Under the pieces are notes generated by a model. It ran no database searches, was not told where the DNA came from, and was given only the letters and a program-made list of their open reading frames with translations. A program made the translations under genes and the position numbers. From assembly GCF_030296555.1 (NCBI RefSeq), contig NZ_AP027728.1, positions 1,550,001 to 1,614,000 on the forward strand: DNA of 64,000 nt, read 5' to 3'. The stretch is from Microbacterium suwonense (GTDB taxonomy: Bacteria; Actinomycetota; Actinomycetes; Actinomycetales; Microbacteriaceae). Positions 60,149 through 64,000 of the stretch are shown here, in pieces. Every line of letters begins with the position of its first letter. Positions within the stretch are counted from its first letter, which is position 1.

Positions 60149-61066
60149 TCAGCGCGGATCCAGATGGATGCCGGCGATCATGCAGCGCACCGATCCGCCC
60201 GCCAACTCGATCGGGGCGACGTCGATCGGGAGCACGCGGCACGATGCGGAGAGGATGCTCAGCTGCTCTGCGGTCAGGCTGCGGTGCCCGGTCTCGGAGA
60301 TCACCAGGATGCGTTCGCCGTCGCGGCCGCGCACCTCGATGGCATTCCCCGCGAACGCCGCCACCTGCTCGGCGGACAGCGCGATCAGCGTGCGCCCGGT
60401 CTCGCGGATGCGGTGCGCGACCTCGGCCCGACGCGTGTCGCCGACGACGGCGTCCAGCCCGATCAGTGCGACATCGCTGCCGATGCACATCATCACGTTG
60501 GTGTGGTAGATCGGCACGCCATCCGGATCGACGGCATCGAAGACGACGGGTTCGTAGCCGAACACCGTGCAGAAGCGCTCCACGAGCACCGGATCGCACC
60601 GCTTCGAGCGCACCGCATAGGCGATCCGCGACACATGATCGAGCACCATGGCCCCGGTGCCCTCGAGGAACAGGTCGTCGGGTTCGAGCCCGGAGTAGTC
60701 GATGACCTCCTGCACCCGGTACTCGGTCTTGAGCATCTCGATGATGTCGGCTCGGCGTTCGCTGCGGCGGTTCTCGGCATACATCGGGTACACGGCCACG
60801 CGCCCGCCGGCGTGGGTCGAGAACCAGTTGTTCGGGAAGACGCTGTCCGGATGCGTGGTGGTCTCGTCCTCGAACAGATGCACGCGCACGCCGACCTCAC
60901 GCAGGCTCTCGGCAACCCGGGTGCACGCGTCGTACGCCTCCCGCGAGACATCGTGGTCGGCGGTGCTCTGGAAGGTGTTGTCGGCCGCGGTCTGCGGATT
61001 GGGCCGGAAGTGGTGGGGCCGGATCAGCACCACCGCGCCCGGCGCCTGCGCGGACGCGGCTCTCAC
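60149..61066 (-). CDS. ctlX: Citrulline-utilisation hydrolase CtlX-like (amidinotransferase superfamily)
   Basis: 305 residues from a GTG overlapping the ornithine cyclodeaminase stop. The pentein-fold motifs are visible: FPNNWFSTHAGGRVAVYPM, EGTGAMVLDHVSRIAY, the catalytic His in IYHTNVMM and the catalytic Cys in GGSVRCMIAGIHL. It should hydrolyse citrulline to ornithine, with carbamate release. Ornithine would then feed the cyclodeaminase encoded just upstream. A dimethylarginine hydrolase is the family alternative. Confidence 0.85.
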   Translation of the reverse strand: MRAASAQAPGAVVLIRPHHFRPNPQTAADNTFQSTADHDVSREAYDACTRVAESLREVGVRVHLFEDETTTHPDSVFPNNWFSTHAGGRVAVYPMYAENRRSERRADIIEMLKTEYRVQEVIDYSGLEPDDLFLEGTGAMVLDHVSRIAYAVRSKRCDPVLVERFCTVFGYEPVVFDAVDPDGVPIYHTNVMMCIGSDVALIGLDAVVGDTRRAEVAHRIRETGRTLIALSAEQVAAFAGNAIEVRGRDGERILVISETGHRSLTAEQLSILSASCRVLPIDVAPIELAGGSVRCMIAGIHLDPR

Positions 61067-62100
61067 GCCAGGCTCGGCGCCGCGGCGCCCTGCGCCACCA
61101 GCGCGAACAGGTTCTTCGGGTCCTCGGGCTCGGCGATGATGTCGACCTCGGTGAAGTAGTCGGTGCCGTCGATCGCAGCATCCAGGTAGCGCAGCGCCGA
61201 GAAATCCTCGATCGCGAACCCGACGGAGTCGAAGATCGTGATCTGCTCGGCGGAGGTGCGTCCGGCGGCCTCGCCGCGCAGCACGCGCCACAGCTCGGTG
61301 ACCGGATGCTCAGGATCGAGCTGCTGGATCTCACCCTCGATGCGGGTCTGCGGCGGGTACTCGACGAAGATGTCGCCACGGTGCAGGATGCGCTCGTCGA
61401 GCTCGGTCTTGCCCGGGCAGTCGCCGCCGATGGCGTTCAGGTGCACACCGGAGGCCACCATCTCATCGGTCAGCACAGTGGCGTTGGCCTTGTCTGCTGT
61501 GCAGGTGGTGATGATCTGCGCACCCTGGACGGCCTCGGCGGCGCCGTTCGCGCGCACGATGTCGAAGCCGAGCGGACGCATGTTGGCCTCGAAGGTGTCG
61601 AGGGCCTGCGGGTCGGTGTCCCACACACGCAGGTGCGAGATGCCCAGCAGAGCGCGGAATGCCAGGGCCTGGAACTCCGCCTGGCTTCCGGTGCCGATCA
61701 TCGCCATGGTCGTCGCACCGGCGGGCGCGAGCACGCGTGCCGCCATCGCGGAGGTGGCTGCGGTGCGCAGTGCGGTGAGGATCGTCATCTCCGACCACAG
61801 CGTCGGATAGCCGCTGTCGACGTCGGCGAGAACTCCGAAGGCCGTGACGGTCTGCAGGCCACGGGCCGGGTTGCTCGGGTGCCCGTTGACGTACTTGAAG
61901 CCGTACTTGCGGCCGTCGCTGGCCGGCATCAGCTCGATCACGCCGATGTCGGAGTGGCTGGCGACGCGGGCGGTCTTGTCGAAGTCGGCCCAGCGCGCGA
62001 AGTCCTCCACGAGGGTGTCGGCGATCCCCGAGATCGCCTGCTCGATGCCTGTGTCGATCAGCCATCTGCGCATGTTCGGAACATCGACGAAACGGACCAT
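61063..62100 (-). CDS. Ornithine cyclodeaminase
   Basis: 345 residues. It converts ornithine to proline and ammonia with bound NAD. Conserved stretches are YGFKYVNGHPSNPARGLQTVTAFG (substrate Lys/Arg region), a Rossmann motif MAMIGTGSQAEFQALAF, and HLNAIGGDCPGKTELD with the conserved Asp. The ATG at 62100 with AAGGG upstream is chosen. The family includes alanine dehydrogenase and other imine reductases, but the long form and coupling to CtlX favour ornithine. Its promoter is near consensus. Confidence 0.9.
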   Translation of the reverse strand: MVRFVDVPNMRRWLIDTGIEQAISGIADTLVEDFARWADFDKTARVASHSDIGVIELMPASDGRKYGFKYVNGHPSNPARGLQTVTAFGVLADVDSGYPTLWSEMTILTALRTAATSAMAARVLAPAGATTMAMIGTGSQAEFQALAFRALLGISHLRVWDTDPQALDTFEANMRPLGFDIVRANGAAEAVQGAQIITTCTADKANATVLTDEMVASGVHLNAIGGDCPGKTELDERILHRGDIFVEYPPQTRIEGEIQQLDPEHPVTELWRVLRGEAAGRTSAEQITIFDSVGFAIEDFSALRYLDAAIDGTDYFTEVDIIAEPEDPKNLFALVAQGAAAPSLA

Positions 62101-62127
62101 CGCCCTACCCTTCACTCGGATACCTCA

Positions 62128-62156
62128 AATCTACGAACGACCAGCGATACTTTCAA
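62128..62156 (-). promoter_or_regulatory. Sigma-70 promoter of the ornithine cyclodeaminase-ctlX operon
   Basis: TTGAAA (62156-62151) and TAGATT (62133-62128) on the minus strand are exactly 17 bp apart. It is divergent from the AsnC promoter, so the AsnC protein could act on both. Confidence 0.75.
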
Positions 62157-62210
62157 TCAACAACGTGAGTCATTTACGCCATTCACTGGTATTTCTGCTC
62201 GCTAGTGCAG

Positions 62211-62222
62211 TACATTCTGTTC
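62211..62222 (+). promoter_or_regulatory. Leaderless -10 box of the AsnC-family gene
   Basis: TACATT (62211-62216) ends 6 bases before the ATG at 62223, with no ribosome site between. Confidence 0.6.
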
Positions 62223-62654
62223 ATGATCTCGCTCGATGATCTCGATCGCCGACTGCTGTCGCTGCTGCGCGCGAACAGCCGCGAATCCGTGGTGAACCTC
62301 GCCCGCCGCCTCGGCGTCACCCGCGCAACCGTCGACAGCCGACTCAAGCGACTCATCGACAGCGGGGTGATCGTGGGCTTCTCGGTGCGCGTGCGCGACC
62401 CCGCCGCAGCATCCGTCGTCCGTGCGATCATGCTGATCGCGGTGGAGGGCCGCAACACGGCGGAGGTGATCCGCAGCCTGCGCGGAGTACCTCAGATCGC
62501 GGCGCTGCACACCACCAACGGCCGCTGGGATCTCGTCGCCGAAGTCAGCTGCGACAGCCTGGCCTCCTTCGACGAGACGCTCAGCACGATCCGCGGAATC
62601 GACGGCATCCGCGACAGCGAGACCAGCATCCTGCTCAGCTCCGCGAGCGTGTGA
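62223..62654 (+). CDS. Lrp/AsnC-family transcriptional regulator
   Basis: 143 residues. The N-terminal HTH reads LDDLDRRLLSLLRANSRESVVNLARRLGVTRATVDSRLKRLIDSG and the C-terminal RAM domain has HTTNGRWDLVAEVSCDSL. It is divergent from the ornithine cyclodeaminase operon, 122 bp away. By family and position it probably senses ornithine, citrulline or proline and regulates that operon. Confidence 0.9.
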   Translation: MISLDDLDRRLLSLLRANSRESVVNLARRLGVTRATVDSRLKRLIDSGVIVGFSVRVRDPAAASVVRAIMLIAVEGRNTAEVIRSLRGVPQIAALHTTNGRWDLVAEVSCDSLASFDETLSTIRGIDGIRDSETSILLSSASV

Positions 62655-62777
62655 CCGGGCGGCCCGGCCGCTTTCACTGTAGTTTCAGAGGTCGGGTCAC
62701 GGCGTTTCGACTCTTGCGGCTCCGCCGCCTTCGCTCAACGAACGGTTTGCGGCTCCGCAGGCTCCGCCGCTTTCAAG

Positions 62778-62831
62778 GCCACTTCTTCCACGTCCGCGTC
62801 GCTGGCGCTCCGCGTCAGTGGAAGAAGTGGC
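62778..62831. repeat. Perfect 14-bp inverted repeat at the purH 3-prime end
   Basis: GCCACTTCTTCCAC (62778-62791) and its complement (62818-62831) flank 26 bp. The right arm lies within the last codons of purH. In the purH transcript this makes a long hairpin starting inside the gene, perhaps its terminator. Confidence 0.65.
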
Positions 62832-64000
62832 GCTCGCCGGTGAAGAACATCGTCACGCCGGCCTTGCGGGCGGCGTCGATGACCTCGCCGTCGCGCACGG
62901 AGCCGCCGGGCTGCACGATCGCCGAGACTCCGGCATCCAGCAGCACCTGCGGTCCGTCGGCGAACGGGAAGAACGCATCGGATGCCGCGACCGAGCCCGC
63001 TGCACGCGCCCCGGCGCGCTCCACGGCCAGGCGGCAGGAGTCCACCCGGTTGACCTGTCCCATGCCCACGCCGACGGTGGCGTTGTCCTTCGCGAGCACG
63101 ATCGCGTTCGACTTCACCGCGCGGCACGCCTTCCACGAGAAGATGAGGTTCTCCATCGCCGCGTCGTCCGGGCGCTCGCCCGAGACGAGCTCCCAGTTCT
63201 TCGCCACCGAGACGATGTCGTCCGGGAACCGGTCGGCATCCTGCAGCAGCAGTCCGCCCGACACGAGACGGATGTCCATCCGCTCCTGCTGCCAGTCCGA
63301 GGGCAGCTGCAGCAGCCGCAGGTTCTTCTTCGCCTTGAACACCTCGAGCGCCGCCGGCTCGAAATCGGGCGCGACGATCACCTCGGTGAAGATGTCCTTC
63401 AGGTTCTCGGCCATCTTCAGCGTCACGGTGCCGTTCGCTGCGATCACGCCACCGTACGCCGAGACGGGGTCGCACTCGTGCGCGCGCAGGTGCGCGCTGG
63501 CGATCGGGTCGAGGGCGTTCGGCGCGGTCGTCGCGATACCGCAGGGGTTCGCGTGCTTGATGATCGCGACCGAGGGCAGCACCATGTCGTAGGCGGCGCG
63601 CAGTGCGGCATCCGCATCGACGTAGTTGTTGTACGACATCTCCTTGCCCTGCAGCTGGGTGGCCTGGGCGATGCCGTGCCCGCCGGTGCGGGTGTAGATC
63701 GCACCGCGCTGATGCGAGTTCTCTCCGTAGCGCAGCGTCGCCAGGCGCTCGGCCTTGATGGTCAGATGCGCGGGCAGATCCACGCCGTCGCTGAGAGTGC
63801 TCTCGGCGAACCACTGCGCCACCGCCGTGTCGTAGGTGGCGGTGTGCGAGAAGGCGCGGGCGGCGAGCTCCCGGCGCTGGGTGAGGTCGGTGCCGCCGGC
63901 CTTCACCGAGGCGATGATCGCCGGATACGCCTCCGGCGAGACGACGATCGCCACGTTGGCGTAGTTCTTCGCCGCAGCACGCACCATCGAGGGCCCGCCG
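62815..64000 (-). CDS. purH: Bifunctional AICAR transformylase / IMP cyclohydrolase, C-terminal part (cut by window edge)
   Basis: About 395 residues are present, the frame continuing through the right edge with [19 protein letters not shown], which is internal to PurH. The transformylase domain shows [24 protein letters not shown] (catalytic Lys-His) and [11 protein letters not shown], and ends in GERHFFH. It performs the last two steps of purine synthesis, using 10-formyl-tetrahydrofolate made with FolD and GlyA. Its substrate AICAR ribotide (ZMP) is the ligand of the riboswitch at 33370. Confidence 0.95.
   Translation of the reverse strand, partial: GGPSMVRAAAKNYANVAIVVSPEAYPAIIASVKAGGTDLTQRRELAARAFSHTATYDTAVAQWFAESTLSDGVDLPAHLTIKAERLATLRYGENSHQRGAIYTRTGGHGIAQATQLQGKEMSYNNYVDADAALRAAYDMVLPSVAIIKHANPCGIATTAPNALDPIASAHLRAHECDPVSAYGGVIAANGTVTLKMAENLKDIFTEVIVAPDFEPAALEVFKAKKNLRLLQLPSDWQQERMDIRLVSGGLLLQDADRFPDDIVSVAKNWELVSGERPDDAAMENLIFSWKACRAVKSNAIVLAKDNATVGVGMGQVNRVDSCRLAVERAGARAAGSVAASDAFFPFADGPQVLLDAGVSAIVQPGGSVRDGEVIDAARKAGVTMFFTGERHFFH

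Overview
The window is GC-rich (roughly 70 percent by eye) and gene-dense. Its gene content points to an actinobacterium of the Microbacteriaceae, probably Microbacterium or a close relative. The supporting signs are ABC sugar importers without their own ATPase, LacI regulators, a monomeric isocitrate dehydrogenase, a sortase-E-type LAVTG anchor, leaderless promoters and a dense GGATGCC word. The genus is an inference. No rRNA, tRNA, CRISPR array, transposase or phage gene was seen.

Layout. (1) 1-1191: ABC-2 drug-type exporter, cut by the left edge. (2) 1339-11345: a homoprotocatechuate (3,4-dihydroxyphenylacetate) meta-cleavage cluster. A flavin monooxygenase and an MHS-type transporter face a six-gene operon with an unusual FAH-RraA fusion, a GntR regulator and HpaE, HpaD, HpaH and HpaI. 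Two copies of one palindromic element bracket it. (3) 11494-30803: a plant-polysaccharide region. A LacI regulator with three matching operators controls an M24-like protein plus GH43, a sugar-binding lipoprotein plus an alpha/alpha-barrel glycosidase, and a permease operon continuing into an oxidative uronate/aldarate route. A surface-anchored acetyl-xylan esterase-xylanase of 1398 residues closes the region. (4) 31076-33442: folD and glyA behind a ZTP riboswitch. (5) 33520-40251: nagA, nagB and a ROK repressor for amino sugars, split by a membrane-tethered sigma factor, a YrdB-like protein and a NUDIX hydrolase. (6) 40441-44863: L,D-transpeptidase, isocitrate dehydrogenase, GNAT. (7) 44920-53017: a second LacI-controlled importer with alpha-xylosidase and beta-glucosidase, probably for xyloglucan oligosaccharides. 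(8) 53029-57910: heterodimeric ABC exporter with a possible leader peptide. (9) 58039-60060: Ogt and Ada-AlkA DNA repair. (10) 60149-62654: citrulline/ornithine catabolism with a divergent AsnC regulator. (11) 62815-64000: purH, cut by the right edge.

Two window-wide patterns matter. First, at least fifteen breaks in otherwise intact genes fit the loss of one base, nearly all in short G or C runs (a sixteenth would be a gained base). This looks like sequencing error, so the broken genes should be read as functional genes with errors. Second, intergenic spaces carry several families of long palindromic elements (four copies of one, three of another, two of a third), placed at gene ends and inside operons. 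They are the least explained structures here.
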